Source: Hofstenia miamia (lineage: Eukaryota > Xenacoelomorpha > Acoela). Taken from it: a stretch of DNA of 64,000 nucleotides. The translations under genes and the position numbers were made by a program. A model generated the notes under the pieces. The model was not told where the DNA came from and made no database searches. It saw only the letters and a program-made list of their open reading frames with translations. The stretch lies in the NCBI GenBank assembly GCA_004352715.1, contig SCFE01000001.1:2098018-2162017 (forward strand). The letters run 5' to 3'. This document shows positions 34,201 through 42,377 of this stretch, in pieces; the first letter of the stretch is position 1, and every line of letters begins with the position of its first letter.

Positions 34201-36959
34201 NNNNNNNNNNNNNNNNNNNNNNNNNNNNNNNNNNNNNNNNNNNNNNNNNNNNNNNNNNNNNNNNNNNNNNNNNNNNNNNNNNNNNNNNNNNNNNNNNNNN
34301 NNNNNNNNNNNNNNNNNNNNNNNNNNNNNNNNNNNNNNNNNNNNNNNNNNNNNNNNNNNNNNNNNNNNNNNNNNNNNNNNNNNNNNNNNNNNNNNNNNNN
34401 NNNNNNNNNNNNNNNNNNNNNNNNNNNNNNNNNNNNNNNNNNNNNNNNNNNNNNNNNNNNNNNNNNNNNNNNNNNNNNNNNNNNNNNNNNNNNNNNNNNN
34501 NNNNNNNNNNNNNNNNNNNNNNNNNNNNNNNNNNNNNNNNNNNNNNNNNNNNNNNNNNNNNNNNNNNNNNNNNNNNNNNNNNNNNNNNNNNNNNNNNNNN
34601 NNNNNNNNNNNNNNNNNNNNNNNNNNNNNNNNNNNNNNNNNNNNNNNNNNNNNNNNNNNNNNNNNNNNNNNNNNNNNNNNNNNNNNNNNNNNNNNNNNNN
34701 NNNNNNNNNNNNNNNNNNNNNNNNNNNNNNNNNNNNNNNNNNNNNNNNNNNNNNNNNNNNNNNNNNNNNNNNNNNNNNNNNNNNNNNNNNNNNNNNNNNN
34801 NNNNNNNNNNNNNNNNNNNNNNNNNNNNNNNNNNNNNNNNNNNNNNNNNNNNNNNNNNNNNNNNNNNNNNNNNNNNNNNNNNNNNNNNNNNNNNNNNNNN
34901 NNNNNNNNNNNNNNNNNNNNNNNNNNNNNNNNNNNNNNNNNNNNNNNNNNNNNNNNNNNNNNNNNNNNNNNNNNNNNNNNNNNNNNNNNNNNNNNNNNNN
35001 NNNNNNNNNNNNNNNNNNNNNNNNNNNNNNNNNNNNNNNNATTTTAAGTTTCTTCAACAAAAACAGCTAAATATTTTTTAAGCTTAAAAGCTCGGGAATA
35101 CATTAAAACTTTGAAATGGCTTTTACAAGATGGCAATGCTTAAAAAACTCAATGGGCCTCGGATTACTCTCAAAAAAATTACTAATTCTAACACGAACTC
35201 GGACTGCGTCACTCGAATCAAAAAAAGGCCGATTGCAAAGTGTTGGAATAATGGTTAATATTAAATAATTAAATTATTGGAAATATGGGATATGATTTTC
35301 AATACATGTAATAGGATATTCAAGGATGGACAAGAAATATCAGTTGATACATTTCTTTAATTTCGTTTACGAAATATTCGATTTACATATGGTTAGATTC
35401 GCACTGATGTTCACAACAGATTGGCCAACGAAAAATGGCAATATCTCTATTATTATAAAGTTTGGAATCAATCTGGAAGAATGGTTTCTTAAGATGCAAG
35501 TTTCATAAATTTTTTTAAAATATCAGAAATATTATGAATACCAATATTTATTTAATAAATATCAGAATGACATGATGTCAATAAAATTAAAATATTTCTT
35601 CATTCAAAAAACAGTGCATAGTTTGTTTAGACGTGAAAAATGCTAATTATGCAAATATTTAGTACAGTTGCAAGGCAAAAAAGTCTAAAATATTTTGTTA
35701 GGAAAAATAAGGTTAAGAAATATATTTAGTAATTTTTTAGAGAAAATGCTTATCCAAATGTGAATTCATGTTAAACTAGGAGTGCTAATACCATTTTTGA
35801 ATAAAGTTTTTTAACAACTCCCCAAACTTTTAGCAAAAGATCATTATTTTTCAGTCGAAAAAAGTTAAACATTATATTTTAATATTTCTGAACAGTGCTA
35901 TTACAAAGCGTTTTAAGCAGTTTGCAGTCGATTTTATCATAAGGTCAAAATAAGGTTAAAACTTCTTAGTTATTGGTCAAATTTTTGTGGGCAAAATACC
36001 AAATTTTATGTCAATAAAATAATCACTCCAATAATGATATTGATATTACCCATTCCTGAGGACTTTACATAGGCATAGTGACCTGAAAGCACACTTCAGA
36101 TTTCATGACATTAGCTGTATAAAGCAAGTATTCGTGAATTTATAACTCAATGTAAACAACAATTTGTGTTATGAAATTTTAAGAATATTTACTGTAATAA
36201 GTAATTTATTCGCTTCATAATTTATGCATGAACTTGCTTAACATTAATGATATATACTGAATTGTCTTGAATCAGTAAACAGCGCCTTCGAATTACACTG
36301 CTCTGGCTTTGCAAGAAGTCTTTATCCAGAAAAACGGAAACTTAAACAGTCATAAGAATCCATTCAAATAAAATTCAAAAGCAGAAGTCACGATGACGTC
36401 AGATAATATTTTATTCATTAATTTGTAAAGTTATCTTAAGTAAAAATCAATAAGAGTATTGTATGACTTACTACACCGTCTCATTAGACAGCTGGTTCCG
36501 CAAACTTTCTTATTTATTAATTATTAAACAGTGAGGACAATCCGAAATCATGGAACTTTTATCTTCGTTCATCTATTGAACAAAGTGGCATGGAAGGATA
36601 GAGGGAAAGCATTAAAGAATAATGGGTGAAAGCTTTGGAAATCATTCACTTTTCTATAATTTAGATATTTTCACTCCTTTTGCTAATTAATATGCAATTA
36701 TCTAATTCACTGCTAATTGTAAGCACAACATAAATCCTTAAAATTCTTCATTTTTTAAACATGAATGATGAATATTTTGTGACAATAACGCCTTCCAAAT
36801 TTCTAACCAATTCAAAATTTAGAGAATATTGTATTAGCACTAATGTTGGCAAAATAGATTGTTTACAAATTTGGATACAAAAGCTTACCCCACGCTTGAA
36901 GCGTCCTGGTTCGTTTATTATTTTCCATTCTCTTGTGACACGTACGTTAAACCTAACAT
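1122..36959 (-). CDS. Eph: Eph-type receptor tyrosine pseudokinase gene (multi-exon, partial at both ends)
   Basis: Eph receptors are single-pass membrane receptors for ephrins, signalling at cell contacts. Thirteen minus-strand exons read by eye give, in order, ephrin-binding domain, Cys-rich segment, two fibronectin III domains, transmembrane helix, juxtamembrane segment and kinase. About 760 codons were recovered; a full Eph protein is usually near 1000 residues. Splice phases match at every adjacent junction tested, which argues for an expressed gene. The kinase has HKV in place of HRD and GFD in place of DFG, so phosphotransfer is not expected, as in vertebrate EphB6 and EphA10. Missing from the model are the signal-peptide exon, the N-lobe lysine and helix C region, and any SAM domain, which would lie left of position 1. 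Family assignment is very secure; activity loss is inferred from motifs. Confidence 0.9.
1310..5297. other. Intron between Eph exons L and M (about 4 kb)
   Basis: Mostly A+T-rich sequence. An 81-codon minus-strand open frame at 1734-1979 and a 75-codon one at 3231-3458 show no family I recognise and no splice-site pairing that extends the Eph frame. Nothing else is supported. Confidence 0.55.
5298..5447 (-). CDS. Eph: Eph exon L: kinase activation-segment end, helices F and G
   Basis: Exactly 50 codons; acceptor TATAATTTAG, donor GTAAGT. It reads YSDKLVGFMSPEVL, then SDSWSFGVILWQMLSFGEPP and YLNMRADD. This matches Eph IPIRWTAPEAI, then [20 protein letters not shown] and YWDMSNQDV. The APE motif is SPE, and the helix-F Asp of SDxWS is retained, so structural residues are better kept than catalytic ones. 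The activation loop is shorter than usual and lacks the tandem YTTxGGK. A plus-strand open frame at 5167-5451 is antisense to this exon. Confidence 0.95.
5448..5876. other. Intron between Eph exons K and L (429 bases)
   Basis: Short intron with donor GTACGT and acceptor TATAATTTAG on the minus strand. No other feature seen. Confidence 0.85.
5877..6139 (-). CDS. Eph: Eph exon K: kinase hinge to activation segment, catalytic motifs lost
   Basis: Acceptor TACTTTCTAG, donor GTACGT. It begins PKCMMQVLEYADKGTLDQCL, matching the Eph hinge (PVMIxTEYMENGxLDxFLR), then LQLVHMARGIACGMEFF for helix E. The catalytic loop reads HKVLTSSNVLVS instead of HRDLAARNILVN, so the proton-acceptor Asp is Val, while the metal-binding Asn is kept. 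The metal-binding DFG reads GFD within KIAGFDDRA. Two essential Asp residues are therefore absent from a C-lobe that otherwise aligns without gaps. The exon ends after SIV in phase 0. Confidence 0.95.
6665..6688. repeat. (AT)n microsatellite
   Basis: Uninterrupted AT dinucleotide run read directly. Confidence 0.95.
7195..7247. repeat. (AT)n microsatellite, one interruption
   Basis: AT dinucleotide run with a single C near 7210. It produces an artefactual Ile-Tyr repeat open frame on the minus strand. Confidence 0.95.
7960..8060. other. G+C-rich island with clustered hairpins, unassigned
   Basis: About 100 bases clearly richer in G+C than all surrounding sequence. Perfect short inverted repeats occur at 7966-7977 (CACTTTCAAGTG), 7975-7993 (GTGAGG stem with CCTCAC) and 8019-8029 (GCGTAACACGC). 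On the minus strand 7994-8057 also has an exon-like acceptor (TGCTATTTTAG) and donor (GTGAGG), but in the phase exon J leaves it hits a stop. It could be a structured RNA, a short interspersed element or a missed exon; I cannot decide. Confidence 0.4.
8458..8763 (-). mobile_element. LINE reverse transcriptase fragment (thumb region), no start codon
   Basis: A frame of 101 codons stays open from just after a stop to a TAA at 8458-8460, long for DNA this A+T-rich. It contains FRKLKSYGASYNKYIDVIA and IKIGLEYWRYV. This aligns with the fragment at 51837-52154 (LRQLRQSKIHNKDIVTIY, then SLEYAAPV) and with the general LINE pattern LxxLxxxG...YxxxIRPxLEYxxxVW. It has no upstream Met and no catalytic box in the surviving part. 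I also considered it as the missing Eph N-lobe exon, but it has no HPN or VAIK-like segment. Confidence 0.55.
10690..11202 (-). mobile_element. Tc1/mariner-family transposase fragment
   Basis: The open frame on the minus strand contains FYLKLLDDTGTINISKHCQI and WILEQDGATPHT, the region of the second catalytic Asp. A frame change follows, after which ENVWQILKDFVEKKNP appears, the region of the final catalytic acidic residue. The same phrases occur in the 23.5-24.8 kb element, so both belong to one family. No terminal inverted repeats were found, so this looks like a truncated, frameshifted copy inside an Eph intron. Confidence 0.75.
13186..13220 (-). CDS. Eph: Eph exon J (putative 35-base exon): kinase strand 1 and degenerate glycine loop
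   Basis: Only 35 bases, but with a very good acceptor (TTGATTTCAG) and donor (GTGAGC). Its phase accepts the two bases left by exon I. It reads FYKVNIVENSTG, aligning with Eph VKIEKVIGVGEFG. In that alignment KV is kept while the GxGxFG nucleotide-binding loop becomes N-I-V-E-N-S-T-G. It ends in phase 1, the same phase that exon K requires. The call rests on splice signals, phase and a short alignment, so treat it as a candidate. Confidence 0.5.
13429..13537 (-). CDS. Eph: Eph exon I: juxtamembrane segment
   Basis: Acceptor ATTTTGTTTCAG; chosen donor GTATGA. It reads QFSHGFNPAFVEPY, then MSFTKEIDKSRI. KEID is the near-invariant Eph juxtamembrane motif (REFAKEIDVSC). AFVEPYLLESEE aligns with (T)YxDPxTYEDP, but the first conserved juxtamembrane Tyr is Phe and the second is lost; a Tyr sits one place before the second site. 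A longer version ending at 13406 with donor GTTTGT is possible but does not continue in frame into the next exon. Confidence 0.85.
13582..13764 (-). CDS. Eph: Eph exon H: transmembrane helix and start of juxtamembrane region
   Basis: Acceptor CTTACTCTTTAG, donor GTAAGT. After a short extracellular stalk (STAFSSHGFYK) there is one hydrophobic helix of about 21 to 24 residues, IIPLVAFIFILFVCFVSLLL, followed at once by Cys-Cys and a basic stop-transfer run (YKNKN). It continues WYETERNMFEFKP, which corresponds to the Eph cytoplasmic stretch before the juxtamembrane tyrosines. This shows the product is a type I membrane protein. Confidence 0.93.
13805..13891 (-). CDS. Eph: Eph exon G: fibronectin type III domain 2, C-terminal half
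   Basis: Eighty-seven bases; acceptor GCTATTTTTAG, donor GTATGA. It reads DLLPNTYVFQVAALGESNEF and then STPYYVNLN. This is the L-x-P-x-T-x-Y-x-F-x-V-x-A tail of a fibronectin III domain followed by the final strand. The frame joins exon F at its end and exon H at its start. Confidence 0.93.
13892..17813. other. Intron between Eph exons F and G (about 3.9 kb)
   Basis: A+T-rich. The one coding-like patch is on the plus strand near 15044-15136, reading RLADEERLRQERTSCSVC before a stop; see findings. The overlapping minus-strand open frames at 14896-15146 are probably shadows. Nothing else is supported. Confidence 0.55.
17814..17981 (-). CDS. Eph: Eph exon F: fibronectin type III domain 2, N-terminal half
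   Basis: The intron before it is about 9.6 kb and contains a Tc1/mariner-like insertion. Acceptor TATATTTTAG, donor GTAATT. It reads DIRNVHVEHQSSSSIILQWS, then SGNHDYIIRLYKKR and NKTSYQFTG. This has the SVxLxWxxP and (Y/I)xxxYKK layout of Eph FN3-2. It receives A from exon E and passes one base to exon G, completing an Asp codon. Confidence 0.92.
20320..20480. repeat. G+C-richer patch, possible old repeat
   Basis: Base composition shifts here relative to flanks. A 63-codon plus-strand frame (20323-20514) includes SQRLTLGTRLYLTRRW. I recognise no protein family, splice pair or terminal repeat. An ancient interspersed repeat is the simplest guess. Confidence 0.25.
22046..22070. repeat. (AT)n microsatellite
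   Basis: AT dinucleotide run with one TG interruption. Confidence 0.9.
23471..23498 (+). repeat. Left terminal inverted repeat of Tc1/mariner-like element
   Basis: Twenty-eight bases including the target TA, perfectly complementary to 24756-24783. Confidence 0.95.
23473..24781 (-). mobile_element. Tc1/mariner-like DNA transposon with intact terminal inverted repeats
   Basis: The left end 23471-23498 and right end 24756-24783 are exact reverse complements (TATAGTTGGCTGCAAAAAAA then ATGAGACT). TA sits at each outer edge, as expected for the TA target duplication of this superfamily. Span is about 1.3 kb, the normal size, although an internal gap (23990-24465) hides part. The minus strand encodes an N-terminal helix-turn-helix-like stretch (FATSQISRSTYFRKLKK, near 24500), then past the gap FYLKILDGKATIDSQRYCQI and WMLQQDGATPHT. 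A frameshift leads to FLQWPPSSADLSPIENM and another to WQTLKMTLRGK. The catalytic Asp and the later Glu are visible, but at least two frameshifts make the copy inactive. Confidence 0.9.
23990..24465. other. Assembly gap (476 N) inside the transposon
   Basis: Run of N. The long open frames spanning it are artefacts of translating N. Confidence 0.98.
24756..24783 (-). repeat. Right terminal inverted repeat of Tc1/mariner-like element
   Basis: Twenty-eight bases including the target TA, perfectly complementary to 23471-23498. Confidence 0.95.
25644..25905. repeat. Duplicated segment flanking a gap
   Basis: About 90 bases at 25644-25733 recur immediately after the 78-base gap, at 25812-25905. 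The main difference is the length of a C-run (7 versus 10). The pattern suggests an assembler failing at the poly-C tract and writing both contig ends, rather than a true tandem repeat. The patch ends in CCCC-rich sequence followed by GCCGCCACTGAG, typical of the ends of dispersed short repeats. Confidence 0.8.
25734..25811. other. Assembly gap (78 N)
   Basis: Run of N between two near-identical flanks. Confidence 0.98.
27545..27819 (-). CDS. Eph: Eph exon E: fibronectin type III domain 1
   Basis: Acceptor CTAATTTAG, donor GTAAGT (consensus). The frame opens SNIQIKTSSTSARFQWKR, has the cysteine pair VVCQECP typical of Eph FN3-1 (YNIxCKKC), then FHVDNLKPDFPYTVRVYSV, the usual L-x-P-x-T-x-Y-x-(F/V)-x-(V/I) tail of a fibronectin III domain. 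It closes with FKFITKPR. Part of this exon appears as a 63-codon open frame beginning at an internal Met. The Eph-specific Cys pair supports the placement. Confidence 0.92.
27820..28584. other. Intron between Eph exons D and E (765 bases)
   Basis: Bounded by donor GTATCT and acceptor CTAATTTAG on the minus strand. No internal feature seen. Confidence 0.85.
28585..28747 (-). CDS. Eph: Eph exon D: second Cys-rich module and linker
   Basis: Acceptor ATAATTTAG, donor GTATCT. It reads ECIGNTFKSVRGNQQCKPCP, then KCSCLRGYF and VKAPKAPR. This follows the Eph template ACxPGxYKxxxGNxxCxxCPxxS...CxCxxxYFR...CTxPPSAPR closely, including the AP-AP-R linker to the first fibronectin III domain. The exon takes one base (G) from exon C to make the opening Glu and passes AG to exon E. 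Both junctions keep frame. Confidence 0.95.
28748..29419. other. Intron between Eph exons C and D (672 bases)
   Basis: Bounded by donor GTATGA and acceptor ATAATTTAG on the minus strand. No internal feature seen. Confidence 0.85.
29420..29880 (-). CDS. Eph: Eph exon C: rest of ephrin-binding domain and first Cys-rich module
   Basis: This is the longest exon, 461 bases, with acceptor TTATTTAG and donor GTATGA. It reads YSVKYCHKDNC, then IQLGIRERGGCGV and IIIGYFCEKR, then FLAIFP. These equal the Eph landmarks RDC...GTC, FYLAFQDVGACIAL, VRVYYKKC and LAVFP. All four cysteines expected for the two ligand-domain disulfides (one on exon B) plus the linker cysteine are present. It then continues into the sushi/EGF-like part: LQCVPHS, ARCGFSGTW, YPCECSIGYEP and ECQ. 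The fold and ligand binding should therefore be preserved. The plus-strand open frames across this stretch are antisense shadows. Confidence 0.95.
29881..32645. other. Intron between Eph exons B and C (about 2.8 kb)
   Basis: Contains the G-rich inverted-repeat element at 30107-30315. The remainder shows no coding or structural feature I can support. Confidence 0.7.
30107..30315. mobile_element. MITE-like element with G/C-run termini
   Basis: CCAAGGCTGTAGCCAC at 30107-30122 is matched as an inverted repeat, with two mismatches, by TTGGCTACAGGCTTGG at 30300-30315. Just inside each end are G or C runs with GTGCCCCC-type motifs in opposite orientation. Length is about 209 bases with no coding capacity, so a non-autonomous DNA element inside an Eph intron is likely. 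Target duplication is not clear. Confidence 0.6.
32646..32779 (-). CDS. Eph: Eph exon B: ephrin-binding domain, first conserved cysteine
   Basis: The acceptor TCTTTTTAG precedes TGG; the donor is GTAATT. The frame reads WVFNETAGSYEVC, then NNFLVSPTI and NFIQVEI. This matches the Eph ligand-binding core, where YQVC is followed by NNWLRTNWI and the beta-strand (I/V)xVELKFT. The last two bases (CA) join C from the next exon to make His, giving VEIHYSVKYC in place of VELKFTLRDC. The longer open frame overlapping here on the same strand is a shadow in another phase. Confidence 0.88.
32780..36888. other. Intron between Eph exons A and B (about 4.1 kb)
   Basis: Contains a 1000-base gap and, near 33287-33357, one copy of a dispersed repeat also found near 55142. 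Open frames here match nothing recognised. Confidence 0.55.
34041..35040. other. Assembly gap (exactly 1000 N)
   Basis: The round length suggests a placeholder for unknown distance. The gap begins in a TA microsatellite, a common reason for assembly failure. Very long open frames across it are artefacts. Confidence 0.97.
36889..36959 (-). CDS. Eph: Eph exon A: start of ephrin-binding domain
   Basis: Seventy-one bases between a strong acceptor (pyrimidine-rich, ending TTTTTAG) and a strong donor (GTAAGC). The only open frame reads VRFNVRVTREW and then NEPGRFKRG. The next exon opens with Trp, giving the W-x(n)-GW spacing seen near the N-terminus of Eph ligand-binding domains (typically LGW...GW...YxVC). 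The exon ends in phase 0 and the next begins in phase 0. It starts with two bases completing a codon from an unseen upstream exon. Assignment rests on this pattern, position and phase rather than long identity, so it is less sure than later exons. Confidence 0.6.
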
Positions 36960-37963
36960 CTAAAAATATTAATTAAGTTACGATTAATAAAATATATATA
37001 TTGATTTGCATTTTACACATAGACATTAGTGTTTTGTGGTACCAGAATTCTATTGGTCTTTATCCCCATGCATACTCATGGTAAAAATGATATTCTTGCC
37101 GAACTAGCAAAATGCACAAAGCTCGTATTTTCAAAAAAATTGGATTTATTTAGTAGATCCCAAAAATCAATTTAAACAACGTTTAATGTATCGCATTTTC
37201 CACCACTGAGCGGTTGTTTTTAAGTTGCTTTATTCATCAGTTATATAACTTAAATTATTCAATTCAATTATATAAAAAATGCGCTAAATGTGACAGAATA
37301 TCTCATAATTCATTCTATTGAAGTGCACAAAGGTTAACCTAACCCCGTAAGCCTCCAGTAAAACATTCTATTAAACCAAATCCTTCTATGCTTCTCAAAC
37401 TGGGTTTCATGAAATGTGATGAATAAAATCTCTTTGAATAGATGAGTTAGAAACCTTTGTTTAATGGCAGATATTTCATGATGCAGCTATTCTCCATGCT
37501 GATCACATCATTTTCCAATGTATTCAGCAAACTCAGAATTGTGCGTAAAAATGAAAAGAATTTTGGATATTTCTTCAAGGTAATATATTTTTTTGCCAAT
37601 ATCATTGCATAAATTGTTTTCTTCCAATCACAACTAATTTTCCTGACGAATAACTTTATTTGAAACATCACGAAAAAGCCACACCTTGGTTTGTTCTACT
37701 CAGAAAATCATTAATCATTCATTAAGCTGCGTATTTCTTGCCCTGTAAAGACAACTACTCACTTTAGTGTCAGATGTAGTCAGCATAATCCACAAACATT
37801 TTTCAAAACTTGTAGGATATATAGTCAATTGACAATCTCAGTTTACAAAATGTTCATTGGTAAGATCCATCGAGTATTTCATTAGCAAAATTGTTTTAGA
37901 AGTCAATGAGTACAGGAAAGGATTTCTCTTGTTTTCTTTACGCAATTGTAAGCAATTTGCTTG

Positions 37964-37965
<2 letters not shown>

Positions 37966-38007
<42 letters not shown>
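37966..38007. repeat. (AT)n microsatellite
   Basis: Uninterrupted AT run of about 42 bases. Confidence 0.95.
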
Positions 38008-38011
<4 letters not shown>

Positions 38012-41000
38012 GAGTATTCAATATAATATAATTTTATAAAAATAATACAATAAGCAACGAATCAGTAAAACAAATTAGATTTGAGTAATAAATCAGGGTG
38101 ATTTAATTAATAAATAAAATGAAGGTGTCAAATGTGGATACGGTTTTTTGATTTCTATTTATGCTGTGAGCCAATGTAACCAGGCGGATAATGAACTGCA
38201 CGTGCGACTTGATAATATTAGATTAGCAATATAGAAACAAGGTTTATATATTCCTGCAATAATTTATCGGTAAATTAGAAAACTAGGGCCCCATTCTGAC
38301 TAAAACAAGACAGGTTTATTGATTCCCACTATAATTCTTGCAATTTATACATTATACACCTAACAGACAGTTGATATTTAGAGAGGATAGACGCATAGAG
38401 AGGTTAAGGGTTTAAACAGCAGAGAAATCTAATGACAGCAGGAAATTTCTCAATGGGTTTCCACTCAGCTGCATTTGATGAAAGATCAGAAAAACTACAC
38501 ACGTGTAATTGCGCATAAGATTACAAAATCCGGATGAGAAAATCATACGTTTTTAGATCAAGCTTTGATGAATATGCAAAGAATATTCAATATGAAATTG
38601 TGCTGACATTAATCAAGTTCGCAATTCTGTCGACTTCCAAACATGAATAAAATGAATATAGGATTGAATATTTCCCACTTCTAAATAAGTCCAGACTTAA
38701 TCAGCAATTATTTATTTTTTTCGGCATATTTTGTATTTTTGTAAATTGAGAAATTTTAATTAAGAATTTTAAATTTAGCAAATGCAACTAAATGAATGCT
38801 TTTCCGGATGTAAGGTCAAAACAAAATTATAGGCAAATCGAAACAATTGATGTCGAAATAAAACAACTTTAGCATGCCGCATACTAGAAATGGCTTTCCA
38901 ATAAATAAAAGAGAAAATGACACTTGGTAAAGCGATTCTACGATTTTGACGGTCATTTTACTTAAAGCACTTAGTCTGTTTTATTTATGTAAACAAAAAA
39001 TTTATAGACTAAGAACAAAAACCTAATGGGAAAAATCACGGTTTAAGCGTTTTGAAGAGCTATTGTGAGCAACTAAATCGAGATATTTAAGAAATTTTCA
39101 AAGCCCATCGGCTAAAAAGATAAAATCGAAATATATAAACAAAAGCAAATAGATTTAGCGGGAATGTTGAATTAATGCAGCAATCATCAAAGTAAATGGC
39201 TCAAATTAAAAATATGATGGAATATGATATAATTAAACATATTCCTTGGTGTATAAATATTATGAGAGGATTTAAAAATTCTTTCAAAGAATTATGCACG
39301 GCAATAAGGACTACCTAAGTTCAGTTCAGCGACATCGAAAAGGATGGAACTTTAAATTTGAAAGTAAATCTAGTTCATGGCTGGGGTTTTGATTAAAAAT
39401 GAGAATTCATAGTTCTAAGAATGCATTTTTAAAAATATGCAAATGTTTTCAACTGAAATGGTTGAAGTAGAAATTATGTAATCAGAAGTTTTATTTCCGC
39501 GGTCAGACTCGACCAATCAAACTGAATAAAACTAGATTTCGTTAACCCTTGAATTACTTGACGAGTAAGAAATTTTAGGAACGACTCTAAATAACATATT
39601 TTATATTATCATGGTTTAAGCTCTATGAGGCTCGAATGTTATCTAAATAAATGTGTCCAGAAGTGCAGTTGATTAGCAAAATCATATAATATCTATTATT
39701 GTCATTTTTCTGTTCGAACACGACTACTGCTGTAAGTGTGTTGGTGTTTACTTGATTAAGCTCGAACCGTATCGTGCAGAGAGGCAACCGTGTCAGGATT
39801 ATGATCCGATGCTAATTGTGAGTAGGTTTATAAAATTATTGTAAAGAACGTTTATCAAGAAAATTGACCCATTTACTGTATAATAAAAGAACTAATCAAT
39901 TTCCGTGAGAAAGTCAGTGCTGCTTGGCGTACTTGTAAAAGAAGTGGCATCTCGAAATTTGCTATAGCTATGGAATATCTCGGGCCATTATAGGTAAATG
40001 TGCAATATATTGCAATAATAGCAAAGTCTGAAATAAATATATTGATATTGCTATTTATTGCAATTAATATATTGCGTTGTTCAGTTTAATCAGTCTTGGG
40101 TGTTAGCACAAGAAGGCTTGCAACTGATAGAAAATAGCAAACATTCGTTTATTAATTAATTAACCGCCCAAATTCTCAAGCCAATTTGCGACAATAAATC
40201 TCTTATTTACTCAATGTGCGCTAATTTTTGTAAAAAAGCTTTGAATCAAGGTCACAGATGAAATTTTCCTGAAGGAAAAAGATTCTAAAAAACGCGTTTT
40301 TTTGCTTAAACCCCATGGAACTGTTACCAACTTAAACTTTGAAGATATTTCAAGTTCTTATAAGTTTTTTAAAGGTATCACTATAACTTGAAAAATAGGT
40401 CTCTTGAAGTATACATTGGAAGTGTTTGCTTCAAAACTACATGAAATTATTGAAGATTGGTCATTAAAACTAAATGGCTTGGTAATTTAAGTTGAGTTAT
40501 TTTAAATTTTCAGAATGCAAAACAATACATTGATGGAATATAGAATTGATTTTGGGCTTCGAAAACAATGTTGCCAAACCATATACTCCAATGCAACTCT
40601 GTAAAGAACCAAACTGATCCTTTCCTAATTGTAGTGACCATTTTAAAACGATCTTGAAAGTTTAAGATGGTAATAGTTCCATGGGTCGATTTTCACGTAA
40701 TTTTCCATGAAAGTTTTAGCAGTTAAGAGAAATCATGAAATGTTATAAAATTAGCCAACGATAAAATGGTCCAGATAATATATATATTTGTGCAGCTATT
40801 AAAAAGTACAACAGTAAACCTTTTCCCATTATAATTTTTTGTTTTCATTTCAATTTGAAACTTTTTACTCAGACATTTGAAAGACGTCTATGTTTGCAAA
40901 TTTTAAGAATTTAATGATTTTATAACCGTCATTAAAATGTACAAGCAGTAGACACAAACACAGAATTTCAAGGTCAGAATGTAGGTGCAGTAAGATAACG

Positions 41001-42181
41001 CTAATTTATTGAAACATTACCTAATTATTGTTATTAATTGTAATAGAAATAATTTCAATGATACACTGATAAATCGGGAGCTGAACTCCAGAAGATTTTT
41101 TATGAGCTCCCCCTATTAAGTTTGAGCACTATAAAAGAGAAAGACGTTCGCAATTCGAAAAATATAATCAAAAATTGGCGTTGCGAAAGAAAAAATAACC
41201 AGGAAAACATCATTCTAGTATAAGCTTCTAATTTACAAATTGTTAATAAAATTAATTATTTTCAATTATTAGAGGAAGCTGATTTTGATCAATTAATAAA
41301 TCATACTCATACATGTGTAAATATATCCATGTTTAGTTTAGTCATTTTACAATTTGTGCTTGTAGTGTTAAGGCTTAAAGCAGAATAAATCGGTAAATTC
41401 AGTTATATATTGTATTCCTTCTTGTCTTGTCAATTGATTTGATTTTCGAATAATGCTGTTAACAAACAATAGAAAACAATGCGACTAGCACATGTCGATG
41501 CAATCAGAAGAGCCAAGTGAATTATTGTGTTTATGGATATAAATTGACTGGTTGTTGTAATTGAAAGGATTTCTGCAGAGGCGCTTTGAAATGCTGCTAA
41601 TTGACAGAAAGGAAATGCTATTAACGAAGTAAAGATTTTTTCATAATTCTAAGTCTAAATTTATTTAATTAGTGTGACCATAGATAATTCCAAAGCCGAA
41701 GCCATTGCAACAGATTCCAATTATATTGTATATGCATGCTTGATTTAGAGCAACTTTTGGGTTCGTAAACATCTTACATTTAAATATATGTTCTGTTGAA
41801 TCGAGCTTTGAATTGACAGCGCTATATGCTAATGCATTTTGTTTAAATTTAGATGCAGTGTATTTAACAAATTTATGGATGTGATTGGCCAAACAAACAT
41901 GTTGAATTTAGTAAGAAATAACATGCCATGAGTTTATAAACTAGCTTGTGCCCGTACTATCTCGATCTGATTGCTCCACCGCAATAAGCCTTATTAATGA
42001 GTGTTATTCCAAGTTCTTTTTTGGAAGTAAACCAACCAAAATGATAACAATTGTAAAACAAAATTGATCTCATCTATTGTTGGTTAGTTCTACGCGCATT
42101 GTTCGGTTTTTGTTAGATAAAATCTTGTCTATTATACAAGAAGTTAATACACTGTGCAAGTACAAACATCAGCGTGCCGAT

Positions 42182-42377
42182 CATGAACCGGTAGGCCCCG
42201 CCCAAACGATAAAACTTTTGTTGCCATTTTAGATACAAAACCACATTGGAGGATTTCAAACTATTTCCAAAGTATCCTACAAGGAGTACGAACTCCTTGG
42301 TATTCTATCACATTGCGCGCTATAATTGGTTTAGCAACGAAAGTTGCATCGTTTGCGCCCTACCGTAGAGCTTCATG
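42182..42377. mobile_element. MITE-like element with central palindrome
   Basis: Ends are inverted repeats. The left end reads CATGAACCGGTAGG, then CCCAAACGAT and ACTTTTGTTGC. The reverse complement of the right end reads CATGAAGCTCTACGGTAGGG, then GCAAACGAT and AACTTTCGTTGC. The middle holds a perfect 8-bp hairpin, CAAGGAGT with ACTCCTTG, around 42280-42300. Size about 196 bases, G+C-richer than its flanks, no coding capacity. Confidence 0.7.

Noticed and set aside
33848-35081. Open frames of 346 to 399 codons
   Set aside because: Almost entirely translated N from the 1000-base gap.
36761-36976. 71-codon plus-strand open frame
   Set aside because: Overlaps Eph exon A in antisense and shows no homology of its own.
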